Origin: Neisseria lisongii
Lineage (GTDB): Bacteria > Pseudomonadota > Gammaproteobacteria > Burkholderiales > Neisseriaceae
Assembly: GCF_028463985.1 (NCBI RefSeq)
Contig: NZ_CP116766.1
Coordinates: forward strand, 744,001 to 808,000
Reading direction: 5' to 3'
Length of the DNA: 64,000 nt
Of the stretch, positions 50,680-60,469 are shown one piece after another; position 1 is the first letter of the stretch; each line of letters starts with the position of its first letter. The notes under the pieces are model-generated. The model was not told the DNA's origin, did no database searches, and saw nothing but the letters and a program-made list of their open reading frames with translations. Made by a program: the position numbers and the translations under genes.

Positions 50680-52062
50680 ATGGCACGCATTGCACAAGAC
50701 ATTTTCAAAGCCTACGATATTCGGGGCATTGTCGGCAAAACCCTGACCAACGAAGCCGCCTATTTAATCGGCAAAGCCATTGCCGCCAAAGCTGTTGAGC
50801 AAGGCATTAAATGCATTGCCGTCGGCAGAGACGGCCGCCTGAGCGGGCCGGAACTGATGAAACACCTGCAGCAGGGGCTGACCGACAGCGGCATCGACGT
50901 TTTGAATGTCGGCATGGTTGCCACGCCGATGCTGTATTTTGCAGCGATTAACGAATGCGGCGGCAGCGGCGTGATGATTACCGGCAGCCACAACCCGCCT
51001 GATTACAACGGTTTCAAAATGATGCTCGGCGGCAAAACGCTGGCGGGTGATTTGATTCAGGAACTGCTGGCGGTAATTGAAAACAATGCTTTCGCCGCAG
51101 CAGAAGAAAGCGGCGAAGTGCTTGAAAAAAACATCGCCGACGATTACCGCAACCACATTCTCGGCCATATCAAACTCAAACGCCCGATGAAGATTGTGAT
51201 TGACGCAGGCAACGGTGTCGGCGGCGCATTTGCCGGCAAACTCTATCGTGATTTGGGCTGTCAAACGCAGGAACTGTTTTGCGATGTGGACGGCACTTTC
51301 CCCAACCACCACCCCGATCCGAGCAAACCGGAAAACCTGCAAGACCTGATTCAGGCGCTGCAAAACAGCGATGCCGAAATCGGCTTGGCATTTGACGGCG
51401 ATGCCGACCGCTTGGGCGTGGTTACCAAAGACGGCAACATCATTTATCCCGACCGCCAACTGATGCTGTTTGCCCAAGACGTTTTGAGCCGCAATCCCAA
51501 TGCCAAAGTGATTTTCGATGTCAAATCCACCCGACTGCTGACCCCGTGGATTCAGCAGCACGGCGGCGAAGCCGTTATGGAAAAAACCGGCCACAGCTTT
51601 ATCAAAGCCGCTATGAAAAAAACCGGCGCACTGCTGGCAGGCGAAATGAGCGGCCATATTTTCTTTAAAGAACGCTGGTTCGGCTTCGATGACGGCCTCT
51701 ACGCCGGTGTCCGCCTGCTGGAAATCCTTTCCGCCTGCGATAACCCATCGGCAATCCTGAACGCATTGCCGCAAAGCATTGCCACCCCCGAACTCAACAT
51801 CCGTTTACCCGAAAGCAGCAACGGCCACCAAGTGATTGCCGAATTGGCCGCCAACGCCGAATTTTCAGGTGCGACCGAAATCATCACCATCGACGGCCTG
51901 CGGGTCGAATTTTCAGACGGCTTCGGTCTGATGCGGGCTTCCAACACCACCCCGATTCTGGTACTGCGCTTCGAAGCCGACAACCAAGCCGCCATCGAAC
52001 GGATTCAGCAGCAGTTTAAAACCATTATCGAAAGCAATCCTGCTCTGAAATGGCCGCTGTGA
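50680..52062 (+). CDS. pgm: Phosphoglucomutase/phosphomannomutase
   Basis: A 460-aa alpha-D-phosphohexomutase of the AlgC/PMM-PGM type that interconverts sugar 1- and 6-phosphates for LOS and other glycans. The phosphoserine is in MITGSHNPPDYNGFKM, the metal loop is FDGDADRLGV, and the sugar-binding loop is GEMSGHIFFKERWFG. It begins MARIAQDIFKAYDIRG. Near the end a DUS encodes EFSDGFGL. In Neisseria pgm mutants make truncated LOS, and this product would feed the LOS-type glycosyltransferase nearby. Confidence 0.95.
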   Translation: MARIAQDIFKAYDIRGIVGKTLTNEAAYLIGKAIAAKAVEQGIKCIAVGRDGRLSGPELMKHLQQGLTDSGIDVLNVGMVATPMLYFAAINECGGSGVMITGSHNPPDYNGFKMMLGGKTLAGDLIQELLAVIENNAFAAAEESGEVLEKNIADDYRNHILGHIKLKRPMKIVIDAGNGVGGAFAGKLYRDLGCQTQELFCDVDGTFPNHHPDPSKPENLQDLIQALQNSDAEIGLAFDGDADRLGVVTKDGNIIYPDRQLMLFAQDVLSRNPNAKVIFDVKSTRLLTPWIQQHGGEAVMEKTGHSFIKAAMKKTGALLAGEMSGHIFFKERWFGFDDGLYAGVRLLEILSACDNPSAILNALPQSIATPELNIRLPESSNGHQVIAELAANAEFSGATEIITIDGLRVEFSDGFGLMRASNTTPILVLRFEADNQAAIERIQQQFKTIIESNPALKWPL

Positions 52063-52103
52063 GATGATATAGATCATTGTAATGATGCCGGATAATAACG
52101 GAA

Positions 52104-53486
52104 TCATTCTACTTTATCATTCTGAAACCACCCCAATTCGCCGCCCAATGCGGCAACTTCGCCAATCACCATCAATGCCGGGCGGGGAGCTTCTGCGGCG
52201 AGTTCGGGCAGGTTTTTCAGACGGCCTGTCCGCACCTGCTGCTGTGGCAGCGTGCCGTTGGAAATCACCGCTACCGGCGTGTTTTCGCTGCGGCCGTATT
52301 CAATCAGTTTTTCGGCAATCAGCGAGGCTTGCAGTGTGCCCATATAAATCACCAGCGTCTGATTGCCCAGTGCCAGCGTGCGCCAGTCGGGCTGTTCGCC
52401 GTCGTGTTTGCTGTGGCCGGTAACAAACAGAGCGCTTTGGGCGCAGTCCCGGTGGGTCAGCGGAATACCGGCGTAGGCGGTTGCCCCCAAAGCGGCGGTA
52501 ACGCCCGGTACGATGCGGTAAGGAATTCCGGCCTGCTTCAACACCTGCGCTTCCTCGCCGCCCCTGCCGAATACAAACGGATCGCCGCCTTTCAGCCGCA
52601 CCACACGTCTGCCCGCCAAAGCGTGTTCCACCAGCAGGCGGTTGGTGGTTTCCTGCTGCACATGATGATTGCCCGCACGCTTACCAACGCTGATTTTCTC
52701 GGCATCTTGGCGCACCATCGCCATAATGCCGTCTGAAACCAGCGCATCGTAAAACACCACATCCGCCGCCTGAATTGCCTGCAGAGCGTGAATAGTCAGC
52801 AAACCCGGATCGCCGGGGCCGGCACCGACCAACACCACTTCGCCTTTTGCGGCTTGGAAACTGTCCAACTGCGTTACCAGTTCGGCTTCCGCAGCGGCGG
52901 TATTGTTCTGCGCCGCCAACGTGGCAAAGCGGCTGTCAAACAGGTTTTCCCAAAAACGGCGGCGGTTTTCCGTGCCGCTGATTTCGGCTTTGACCCGCTG
53001 CCGCCAACGTCCGGCAATTTCCGCCATTTTCCCGCTTTCCAACGGAATCAGCGTCTCAATCATCTGCCGCCATTTGCGTGCCAACACCGGTGCCGTACCG
53101 CCGCTGGAGACGGCGATTTTCATCGGGCTGCGGTCGATTACCGCCGGCACGATAAAGGAACATAAATCGGCGGTATCGACCGTATTGCAGAATTTTCCTT
53201 TGGCTTCGGCGGCACGGAATACCTGCTCGTTCAGGCTGCGGTTGTCGGTGGCGGCAACGGCTAAAAACACATCGTTTAAAAAATCTTCGTCAAACTGCCC
53301 GCCCAAATAAACGATTTTTCCCTCGTCCAACCATTGTGAAAACAGTGGATTCAGCCGCTCGGCCACCACCCGCACCTGCGCACCGGCACGCAGCAGCGCA
53401 GCAGCTTTGCGTTCGGCAACCGTTCCGGCACCGACCAGCAAGACAGGGCGGTTTTCAAGATGGGTAAAAATCGGATAATGGTTCAT
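52104..53486 (-). CDS. cysG: Sirohaem synthase CysG (trifunctional)
   Basis: A 460-aa fusion. The N-terminal part (1-150) is precorrin-2 dehydrogenase/ferrochelatase, with NAD-binding VGAGTVAERKAAALLRAGA. The C-terminal part (215-460) is uroporphyrinogen III methyltransferase, with VGAGPGDPGLLTIHAL, RLKGGDPFVFGRGGEE and VPGVTAALGATAYAGIPLTHR. It makes sirohaem for sulfite and nitrite reductases. Two DUS copies lie in the coding region (about 52218 and 52729). It converges with pgm; no terminator hairpin separates them. Confidence 0.97.
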   Translation of the reverse strand: MNHYPIFTHLENRPVLLVGAGTVAERKAAALLRAGAQVRVVAERLNPLFSQWLDEGKIVYLGGQFDEDFLNDVFLAVAATDNRSLNEQVFRAAEAKGKFCNTVDTADLCSFIVPAVIDRSPMKIAVSSGGTAPVLARKWRQMIETLIPLESGKMAEIAGRWRQRVKAEISGTENRRRFWENLFDSRFATLAAQNNTAAAEAELVTQLDSFQAAKGEVVLVGAGPGDPGLLTIHALQAIQAADVVFYDALVSDGIMAMVRQDAEKISVGKRAGNHHVQQETTNRLLVEHALAGRRVVRLKGGDPFVFGRGGEEAQVLKQAGIPYRIVPGVTAALGATAYAGIPLTHRDCAQSALFVTGHSKHDGEQPDWRTLALGNQTLVIYMGTLQASLIAEKLIEYGRSENTPVAVISNGTLPQQQVRTGRLKNLPELAAEAPRPALMVIGEVAALGGELGWFQNDKVE

Positions 53487-53696
53487 AGTAACTCGTTACG
53501 GGAAAGGGTCAGAATAGCGGCTATGCTACAGGCCGTCTGAAAAAAGCGGAAAGAATGGATTTTGCTTATCTTATGGGGTTTGGTTATATGTGGCTAAAAT
53601 AAATGATTTTCTTTAAAAATAAATCGCTTATATCTATGATAACTGAGCGAATATTTCCATTATTCCAACTTTTATGGGATAACAAGCAGAATAAAT

Positions 53697-54509
53697 TTAA
53701 AAATTCAGTACTGCGTTGTCTTGCTGTCTTGTATTGTTTTGGGGGGGTATTTCGCTATATTTTGGACGCACGGTTACGCTGAGCGGTAGATGGTCGGACA
53801 GTTTTTGCCAGTGCTTATCATTGTGAATCTGCGTGCTGACAATATCCAGATTGCGGGTATAAATGCGGTCGAGGCTGAGTAGGGGGAGGCGGGCGGGGAA
53901 GGTTTTGGGGTGGGTGCCGTTGCGGGAAAAGGCTTCGGTCAGCCCCAGCATATTGCCCAATAAGGGGGCGGATTTGTGCCGCCAGTCGTTAAAGTCGCCG
54001 GCGATAATCAGCGGGCTGTGTTCGTCGATATGGCGGCTGACGTAATCAAAAATGGTTTGATACTGTTTGCAGCGGTCGGGTTCGAGCAGATTTAAATGGG
54101 CGCACAGGCATACTAGCGGCTGTGTCCAGCCTTCGGGGTGGATTTCGCAATGCAGCATGCCTCTTTGTTCCCGTTTGTTGACGCTGATATTGAGGTTGTG
54201 GCGGGTGTCGATGGGTAGATGGCTGAGAATCGCATTGCCGTGGTGGCGTTGCGGGTAAACTGCATTTTTGCCGTAGCTGCGGTTAAACGACAGCCGTTCG
54301 CCGAGAAAATCATAATGCGGCAAATCGGGAAAATCTGCCAAGCGGCTGCTGCGCCCGCGGTGCTGCCCTTGGACTTCCTGAAGAAACAAAATATCAGAAT
54401 CCAGCTGCTGCAAAGCCTCTGCCATATGCTCAAGCTGGACTTTCCGATTCAGGGCGGACATGCCTTTGTGCATATTGTAGGAAGTAACGGTAATCGCTCG
54501 CGGAAGCAT
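53697..54509 (-). CDS. Endonuclease/exonuclease/phosphatase-family protein
   Basis: A 270-aa protein with the EEP fold (YbhP/DUF-like). Catalytic segments are TVTSYNMHKGMSALN, FLQEVQGQHRG with Glu, IAGDFNDWR and KLSDHLPLSVTV with the final Asp-His. No signal peptide is evident. Such proteins act as metal-dependent nucleases or phosphodiesterases; the natural substrate is unknown. It overlaps nothing, and the glycosyltransferase gene lies 30 bases upstream on the same strand. The upstream DNA to cysG (53487-53696) is A/T-rich with one single DUS and shows no gene. Confidence 0.88.
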   Translation of the reverse strand: MLPRAITVTSYNMHKGMSALNRKVQLEHMAEALQQLDSDILFLQEVQGQHRGRSSRLADFPDLPHYDFLGERLSFNRSYGKNAVYPQRHHGNAILSHLPIDTRHNLNISVNKREQRGMLHCEIHPEGWTQPLVCLCAHLNLLEPDRCKQYQTIFDYVSRHIDEHSPLIIAGDFNDWRHKSAPLLGNMLGLTEAFSRNGTHPKTFPARLPLLSLDRIYTRNLDIVSTQIHNDKHWQKLSDHLPLSVTVRPKYSEIPPQNNTRQQDNAVLNF

Positions 54510-54539
54510 GGGTTTGGTCTTTTGAGATACTTTACATGA

Positions 54540-55334
54540 TTATGGTTGATTGGAATGATTTTGGTTTAACAGCCATAATTGTGCATATTTAGCAAATGTA
54601 TAAAAACCATTCATTACTGAAATAATCAAACCCGCATAACCATCTAAGAATCCCCGTTTAAGAATGTAGGTTCGAAAAAAGGCTACAATACCCCGTAACA
54701 ATGCACCTGCCGGATTACTGTATTTCCTATTTTTAAATTGCTGCGCCCAATCGTAAGCATAACGTTGCATTTTTATAATGTGTTGCCCCAGCGAAGAATA
54801 AGTTAAATGTACAATATCACCGTTAATATTTTCAATCTTCCAGCCTTCGGGAACAATCACTGATTCGTGTACTAAATCGTTGTTATACCGAGTATGGGTA
54901 ACAGGATACATACGCACGACCCTGTCGGGATACCAGCCGCAATAGCGGATTTTTTTGCCGTACACAATAGTAGATCGGTTAAGGGTGTAAACGGTTTTCG
55001 GCTGAGTACCTTGGGAAAAAATCCGGCGGATACCGTTAACCGTTTCATTACTCAGCCGCTCGTCTGCGTCCAGCCACAATACCCATTCACTGCGGATAAA
55101 TTCATGCGCTCGGTTGCGCTGTATTCCAAAACCTTGCCAGTCAGAAAAAACATGGCATGCTGCGCCGTATTGCTCTGCAATTTTGCAGGTAGCATCACTG
55201 CTTCCGGCATCGATGATTACAATCGGGCAATGTAACGGCTGCACGCTTTGCAGGCATTCGACAAGCATGGCTTCTTCGTTTTTGGTAATAATGGCAACTG
55301 TGAGCGGTAGTGCGGTATCGGAAATTGGATTCAT
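54540..55334 (-). CDS. Glycosyltransferase family 2, WaaE/KdtX/LgtF type
   Basis: A 264-aa inverting transferase. Nucleotide-sugar binding is shown by LTVAIITKNEEAMLVECL near the N-terminus and the DXD-like WLDADERLS near residue 87. RNRAHEFIRSEW, YCGWYPDRVVRMY and HESVIVPEGWKI follow the pattern of LOS-core beta-1,4-glucosyltransferases such as LgtF of Neisseria. The C-terminal segment carries a hydrophobic stretch (GYAGLIISVMNGFYTFAKYA). The start MNPISDTALP is chosen over a longer frame reaching through a DUS. The gene is A/T-richer than its neighbours, common for LOS genes. Confidence 0.85.
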   Translation of the reverse strand: MNPISDTALPLTVAIITKNEEAMLVECLQSVQPLHCPIVIIDAGSSDATCKIAEQYGAACHVFSDWQGFGIQRNRAHEFIRSEWVLWLDADERLSNETVNGIRRIFSQGTQPKTVYTLNRSTIVYGKKIRYCGWYPDRVVRMYPVTHTRYNNDLVHESVIVPEGWKIENINGDIVHLTYSSLGQHIIKMQRYAYDWAQQFKNRKYSNPAGALLRGIVAFFRTYILKRGFLDGYAGLIISVMNGFYTFAKYAQLWLLNQNHSNQP

Positions 55335-55526
55335 ATCAATCAGGCCGTCTGAAAATCGGTCAAACACATTCGGGCGTTCTATTTTACCCGATATCTGCTA
55401 AAGCAATGTATTTTTATTCCGAATATATGGACTTCTCGGGCAAAGTGGGCTATTGTTGCACCCGTGCCGGAGGCTTTGTGCCGGCGGTTGCAAAATCAGT
55501 ATTTATTCGATGAAGAGGAGTCAGAG

Positions 55527-56924
55527 ATGGCGGTTCGCATAGAACACGATCTGCTGGGTGAACGTGAGATTCCGGCGGAGGTTTATTGGGGTATCCACAC
55601 GCTGCGGGCGGTGGAAAATTTTAAGATTTCAACGCAGAAAATTTCTGATGTGCCGCTGTTTGTGCGGGGCATGGTGATGGTGAAAAAGGCGACGGCGCAG
55701 GCCAACGGCGAGTTGGGGGCGGTGAAGCCTGAAATTGCAGCGGCGATTGAGCGTGCCTGTGATGAAATTTTGGAAAAAGGCCGCTGTCTCGACCAGTTTC
55801 CGTCTGACGTTTACCAAGGCGGGGCGGGTACTTCGGTGAATATGAACACCAATGAAGTGGTGGCGAATCTGGCTCTGGAACTGTTGGGCTATGAAAAAGG
55901 CCGCTATGATATTGTTAATCCGATGGATGATGTGAATGCCAGCCAATCGACCAATGATGCGTATCCGACCGGCTTCCGGCTGGCGGTGTATTACAGCGTG
56001 GGCGAATTGCTGGAAAAACTGGCGGTATTGAAAGCCTCGTTTGCCGCCAAAGCCGAGGAATTTAAAGATGTTTTGAAAATGGGGCGCACCCAGCTTCAAG
56101 ATGCTGTGCCGATGACGGTCGGCCAAGAGTTTAAATCGTTTGAAGTGCTGCTGGAAGAGGAAATTTTAAACCTTGACCGCACCCGCCAGCTTTTGCTGGA
56201 AGTCAATCTCGGCGCAACGGCAATCGGCACCGGTGTGAACACGCCGAAAGGCTATGCGCCTTTGGTGGTGTCGAAACTGGCGGCAATCAGCGGTTTGAAC
56301 TGTACGCTGACTTCCAATCTGATTGAGGCGACTTCCGACTGCGGCGCTTATGTGATGGTACACGGTGCTTTGAAACGCACGGCGGTGAAACTGTCGAAAA
56401 TCTGCAATGACCTGCGCCTGCTCTCATCTGGCCCGCGTGCGGGTTTGAAAGAAATCAACTTGCCGGAATTGCAGGCGGGTTCTTCGATTATGCCGGCGAA
56501 AGTCAATCCGGTGATTCCCGAAGTGGTCAATCAAGTCTGCTTCAAGGTAATCGGCAACGATACCACTATTACGTTTGCCGCCGAAGCAGGCCAGCTTCAG
56601 TTGAACGTGATGGAGCCGGTGATTGCCCAATGTATGTTTGAAACCATTTCGCTGCTGGGCAATGCCTCGGTGAAACTGGCGGAAAAATGTGTGGACGGTA
56701 TTACCGTAAACCGTGAAATCTGCGAGCGTTATGTGTTTAATTCCATCGGTTTGGTTACTTATCTCAATCCGTATATCGGCCATCACAACGGCGATATTAT
56801 CGGCAAAATCTGCGCTCAAACCGGCAAAGGCGTGCGGGAAGTGGTGTTGGAACAAGGCTTGTTGAGCGAAGAAGAACTCGACCGGATTCTGTCGCCGCAA
56901 AACCTGATGAATCCGCATTCGTAA
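55527..56924 (+). CDS. aspA: Aspartate ammonia-lyase
   Basis: A 465-aa fumarase/aspartase superfamily enzyme that deaminates aspartate to fumarate. It begins MAVRIEHDLLGEREIPAEVYWG and contains the catalytic loop QAGSSIMPAKVNPVIPEV, plus SQSTNDAYPTGFRL and GRTQLQDAVPMTVGQEF. The start is supported by GAGGAG seven bases upstream. It supplies fumarate and ammonia and is monocistronic with a DUS terminator. Confidence 0.96.
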   Translation: MAVRIEHDLLGEREIPAEVYWGIHTLRAVENFKISTQKISDVPLFVRGMVMVKKATAQANGELGAVKPEIAAAIERACDEILEKGRCLDQFPSDVYQGGAGTSVNMNTNEVVANLALELLGYEKGRYDIVNPMDDVNASQSTNDAYPTGFRLAVYYSVGELLEKLAVLKASFAAKAEEFKDVLKMGRTQLQDAVPMTVGQEFKSFEVLLEEEILNLDRTRQLLLEVNLGATAIGTGVNTPKGYAPLVVSKLAAISGLNCTLTSNLIEATSDCGAYVMVHGALKRTAVKLSKICNDLRLLSSGPRAGLKEINLPELQAGSSIMPAKVNPVIPEVVNQVCFKVIGNDTTITFAAEAGQLQLNVMEPVIAQCMFETISLLGNASVKLAEKCVDGITVNREICERYVFNSIGLVTYLNPYIGHHNGDIIGKICAQTGKGVREVVLEQGLLSEEELDRILSPQNLMNPHS

Positions 56925-56942
56925 GTGCCGTAATCTACTGCA

Positions 56943-56986
56943 AAGGCCGTCTGAAAATCGCAAATACAGTTTTCAGACGGCCTCAA
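56943..56986 (+). terminator. DUS hairpin after aspA
   Basis: AAGGCCGTCTGAAAATC and ACAGTTTTCAGACGGCCTC pair across a short loop. Confidence 0.75.
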
Positions 56987-57009
56987 AACGTTTATTTTTC
57001 AAAAATATA

Positions 57010-58053
57010 ATGAATCATACCCAATTTGCCCCCATTCTAATCAACTGGCAGCGGCAACACGGCCGCCGCAACCTACCTTGGCAGGTGCAAGACCCTTATC
57101 GGATTTGGCTTTCAGAAATCATGTTGCAGCAAACGCAGGTTGCCACCGTTTGCGGCTATTACCCCCGTTTTATCGAAAAATTCCCCACCGTAGCAGATCT
57201 GGCAGCGGCAGAGCAAGACGAAGTGTTGGCATTGTGGGCAGGCTTGGGCTATTACAGTCGGGCGCGCAATCTGCACAAAGCCGCCCGCCAAGTGGTAGAA
57301 CAATTCGGCGGCCGCTTTCCGCAAAGCAGGCAGGAATTGGAAACCCTGTGCGGTGTTGGCAGAAGCACCGCCGCCGCCATTTCCGCCTTTGCCTTCGGGC
57401 AGCGGGAAACCATTTTAGACGGCAACGTCAAGCGTATTCTGTGCCGCATTTTCGCTCGGGACGGCAATCCGGCAGACAAAAAATTCGAGCAGTCGCTGTG
57501 GACACTCGCCGAAAGCCTGATGCCGTCTGAAAATCAGGATATGCCGGCTTATACGCAGGGATTGATGGATTTGGGTGCAACTGTTTGCAAACGCAGCAAG
57601 CCCTTGTGCGGCGAATGCCCGATGAGCAGCATGTGCGAAGCCAAAAAGCAAAACCGCATTGACGAATTGCCCCGCAGAAAAGCCGCCGTCAACGTGCAAA
57701 CCCTCCCGCTTTATTGGCTGACCGTACGCAATCAGGACAACAAGATATGGCTGCACAAACGGGAGCAGGGCGGCATTTGGGGCGGGCTGTATTGCGTTCC
57801 CTGTTTTGAAAGCCTTGACGAACTGCACCGTTTTGCCGATGATTTGGGGCTGAATGAGGGCGATTTAAGCGAAGACACACCGTTTACCCACCGCCTGACC
57901 CACCGACTGTTATTGATTACACCGTTTACCGCCACTTGCCCGAATCCCCCGTTTTCAGACGGCCTGTGGGTCGCCCCGCAGGACTTGGCGGATTACGGCT
58001 TGCCCAAACCTTTGCAGGATTATTTGCATCGCAAGCAGGGAAGGTTGTTTTAG
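57010..58053 (+). CDS. mutY: Adenine DNA glycosylase MutY
   Basis: A 347-aa repair enzyme that removes A opposite 8-oxoG. The helix-hairpin-helix is LCGVGRSTAAAISAF with the catalytic Asp in TILDGNVKR. The [4Fe-4S] loop has the C-X6-C-X2-C-X5-C spacing (CKRSKPLCGECPMSSMC). The Nudix-like C-terminal domain that recognises 8-oxoG follows from about residue 225. Two DUS in the gene encode LMPSENQ and PFSDGLW. Confidence 0.96.
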   Translation: MNHTQFAPILINWQRQHGRRNLPWQVQDPYRIWLSEIMLQQTQVATVCGYYPRFIEKFPTVADLAAAEQDEVLALWAGLGYYSRARNLHKAARQVVEQFGGRFPQSRQELETLCGVGRSTAAAISAFAFGQRETILDGNVKRILCRIFARDGNPADKKFEQSLWTLAESLMPSENQDMPAYTQGLMDLGATVCKRSKPLCGECPMSSMCEAKKQNRIDELPRRKAAVNVQTLPLYWLTVRNQDNKIWLHKREQGGIWGGLYCVPCFESLDELHRFADDLGLNEGDLSEDTPFTHRLTHRLLLITPFTATCPNPPFSDGLWVAPQDLADYGLPKPLQDYLHRKQGRLF

Positions 58054-58073
58054 GATATATATATTAATACAAC

Positions 58074-58109
58074 AATGCCGTCTGAAAACCGCAGTTTTCA
58101 GACGGCATA
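58074..58109. terminator. DUS hairpin between convergent mutY and uspA
   Basis: ATGCCGTCTGAAAACCGC and GCAGTTTTCAGACGGCAT pair with almost no loop. Confidence 0.8.
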
Positions 58110-58136
58110 TTGTTCAATATTCAAGCCAAAACGGTT

Positions 58137-58598
58137 TTAGTCTTCGGCTTTGCTGCGGATCACCAGCAGCGGCAGGTGGCTTTGACGCATTACGGTTTCG
58201 GCGAAGCTTCCCATTAAAAGGTGCATCAGACCGGTGCGGCCGTGTGTACCCAACACCAGCAAATCTGCGCCGTTGGCATCGGCATAGTCCACCAGTTCTT
58301 GAGCCATTTCCCGTGCGCCTTTGTTGGCAACCAGCAAATGCTTGACAATGTTGGCAACGCCTTCTTTTTGCGCCGCCTGTTCGGCAAATTCCAAAACTTC
58401 CGTACCCTGCGCCACAGCAGCGGCTTCGTAGCTGTCATGCTGCAGAAACTCGGGTGCCAGCGCCATGTATTCGGCAGGATTGGCAACGTGAACCAAAGTC
58501 AGACGGGCGTTATTGGCCTGAGCCAGGCTGGTGGCGTGTTTCAAGGCGTTCAATGAAGTTTCGCTACCATCGACTGCAACGACTAAATGTTTGTACAT
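58137..58598 (-). CDS. Universal stress protein UspA family
   Basis: A 153-aa cytoplasmic single-domain Usp. It opens MYKHLVVAVDGSETSLNAL and contains the ATP-binding signature LVLGTHGRTGLMHLLMGSFAE followed by RQSHLPLLVI, that is G2XG9XG(S/T), so it is probably an ATP-binding Usp. Its role would be general stress survival. Its promoter is visible 60-odd bases upstream. Confidence 0.93.
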   Translation of the reverse strand: MYKHLVVAVDGSETSLNALKHATSLAQANNARLTLVHVANPAEYMALAPEFLQHDSYEAAAVAQGTEVLEFAEQAAQKEGVANIVKHLLVANKGAREMAQELVDYADANGADLLVLGTHGRTGLMHLLMGSFAETVMRQSHLPLLVIRSKAED

Positions 58599-58660
58599 AG
58601 TATTCTCCTTGGAGGCAGTATCGGATTGGCCGCACAGCTTTATTGCGGACGGGCATTCTG

Positions 58661-58690
58661 ATTATAGTCTGTCCGGCATGATTTGTACAA
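58661..58690 (-). promoter_or_regulatory. Promoter of the uspA-family gene
   Basis: On the minus strand TTGTAC (58685-58690) is 18 bases from a perfect TATAAT (58661-58666). Confidence 0.6.
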
Positions 58691-58789
58691 CAGCCAAAAA
58701 CGGCCCGATGGCTTACGCAGGCCTGTTTCTTCGTTATAATACGCTTTCGCATTCACACGCACGATTTTAATTGGACACAAGGTTGGTTT

Positions 58790-59566
58790 ATGGCAGATAT
58801 GGATTCTATGGTTTCCCGACGTTTCGGCGGCATTGCCCGTTTATACGGCAGCGGGGCATTGCAGCGTTTTCAAGAGGCGCATGTCTGCGTGGTTGGAGTC
58901 GGCGGGGTTGGTTCGTGGGGCGTGGAAGCCTTGGCACGCAGCGGCATCGGCAATCTAACGCTGATTGATTTGGACAATGTGGCGGAATCCAATATCAACC
59001 GCCAACTGCACGCTTTGAGCGACGATTTCGGTAAGCCAAAAGTCAGCGCGCTGCACGAGCGGATTGTGCAGATTAACCCCGAATGCAGGGTAACGGAAAT
59101 CGAAGATTTTGTCGATGAAGACAATCTGGACACGCTTTTCAGACGGCCTTTTGATTTTGTAATCGATGCCATCGACCAAATCCGGGTCAAAGCCGCAATG
59201 GCAGATTATTTTGTGAAACACCGCCAACCGTTTATCTTGAGCGGCGGGGCGGGCGGACAGCGCAATCCGGCGCTGATTCAAACGGCGGATTTGAGCAAAG
59301 TTACCCACGATCCGCTGCTGGCAAATCTGCGATATACCCTGCGTAAAAAATACGGTTTCAGCCGGGATACCAAAGCAAAAATGCACGTTCCCTGCGTCTA
59401 TTCGACTGAGAACATTACGCCGCCGCAAATAGAAGGCGGATGCGCCGTCGGCGAAGCGCCGCAGGGTTTGTCGTGCGCCGGTTACGGGGCCAGTATGCTG
59501 GTAACGGCAACTTTCGGCCTATATTGCGCCCAAGCCGCCATCGACTTTATCGCAGGTAAAAAATGA
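58790..59566 (+). CDS. tcdA: tRNA threonylcarbamoyladenosine dehydratase TcdA
   Basis: A 258-aa E1-like enzyme that cyclises t6A37 in tRNA. The ATP site is VCVVGVGGVGSWGVEALARSG and the following NLTLIDLDNVAESNINRQ. A Cys-containing loop is in VPCVYSTE. The start at MADMDSMVSRRFGG is chosen; a second ATG 12 bases on is possible. A TATAAT sits 50 bases upstream at 58735. Its stop overlaps the scpA start (ATGA), so the two are translationally coupled. Confidence 0.94.
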   Translation: MADMDSMVSRRFGGIARLYGSGALQRFQEAHVCVVGVGGVGSWGVEALARSGIGNLTLIDLDNVAESNINRQLHALSDDFGKPKVSALHERIVQINPECRVTEIEDFVDEDNLDTLFRRPFDFVIDAIDQIRVKAAMADYFVKHRQPFILSGGAGGQRNPALIQTADLSKVTHDPLLANLRYTLRKKYGFSRDTKAKMHVPCVYSTENITPPQIEGGCAVGEAPQGLSCAGYGASMLVTATFGLYCAQAAIDFIAGKK

Positions 59567-60369
59567 ACCCGACCGCCACCGTTGCCGAACCGACCGTTGC
59601 ATGGGTATTCGGCCAGCCCGTTACCGATTTGCCGCAAGATCTGTTTATTCCGCCCGATGCTTTGAAAGTGGTGTTGAGCAGCTTTCAAGGGCCGCTGGAT
59701 TTGCTGCTGTATTTAATCCGCAAGCAGAATATTGATGTTTTGGATATTCCGATGGTGAAAATCACCGAGCAATATCTGCACTATATCGCCCAGATGGAAA
59801 GCTATCAGTTTGATTTGGCGGCAGAATATCTGCTGATGGCGGCAGTATTGATTGAAATCAAATCACGTCTGCTGTTGCCCCGCACCGAAGCGCCGGAAGA
59901 AGAGGAAGCCGACCCGAGGGCAGAATTGGTGCGCCGCCTGCTGGCATACGAACAGATGAAACTGGCCGCTCAGGGTTTGGATGCTTTGCCGAGGGCGGGG
60001 CGGGATTTCGCATGGGCGTATTTACCGCTGGAAATCGCCGCCGAAGCCAAATTGCCGGAAGTCTATACCGCCGATTTAACGCAGGCGTGGCTGGGCATTC
60101 TGTCCCGTGCCAAACACACCCGCAGCCACGAAGTGATACGGGAAGCCATTTCCGTGCGGGCGCAGATGACTTCGATTTTACGCAGGCTCAATGAGGGCGG
60201 AAGCTGTCCGTTTCACGCTCTGTTCAAGCCCGAACAGGGCAGGGCGTATGTGGTGGTAAACTTTATCGCCCTGCTGGAACTGGCAAAAGAAGGCTTGGTG
60301 CGGATTGTGCAGAACGAGCAGTTCGGCAGCATCGAAATCCATCTCAAAAACGAACAAAACGCCGCCTGA
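59563..60369 (+). CDS. scpA: Segregation and condensation protein ScpA
   Basis: A 268-aa kleisin that bridges Smc heads in the condensin complex. The N-terminal part has LSSFQGPLDLLLYLIRKQNIDVLDIPM, the family signature, and the C-terminal winged helix begins about residue 200. Acidic EAPEEEEADPRAE lies in the linker. scpB, often adjacent, is not in the window. The ATG overlaps the tcdA stop by four bases. Confidence 0.94.
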   Translation: MNPTATVAEPTVAWVFGQPVTDLPQDLFIPPDALKVVLSSFQGPLDLLLYLIRKQNIDVLDIPMVKITEQYLHYIAQMESYQFDLAAEYLLMAAVLIEIKSRLLLPRTEAPEEEEADPRAELVRRLLAYEQMKLAAQGLDALPRAGRDFAWAYLPLEIAAEAKLPEVYTADLTQAWLGILSRAKHTRSHEVIREAISVRAQMTSILRRLNEGGSCPFHALFKPEQGRAYVVVNFIALLELAKEGLVRIVQNEQFGSIEIHLKNEQNAA

Positions 60370-60469
60370 TTTTTACCGAACTCACCCCAAAATCACACTT
60401 TTCAGACGGCATCGCCCGAAAAATCGTGTACACTTACGGCAGTTTGCCAAAAAAGAAGAGAATAGAGCC

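Noticed and set aside
53487..53696. Small gene in the A/T-rich gap before the EEP-family gene
   Set aside because: Only very short frames without ribosome sites are present.
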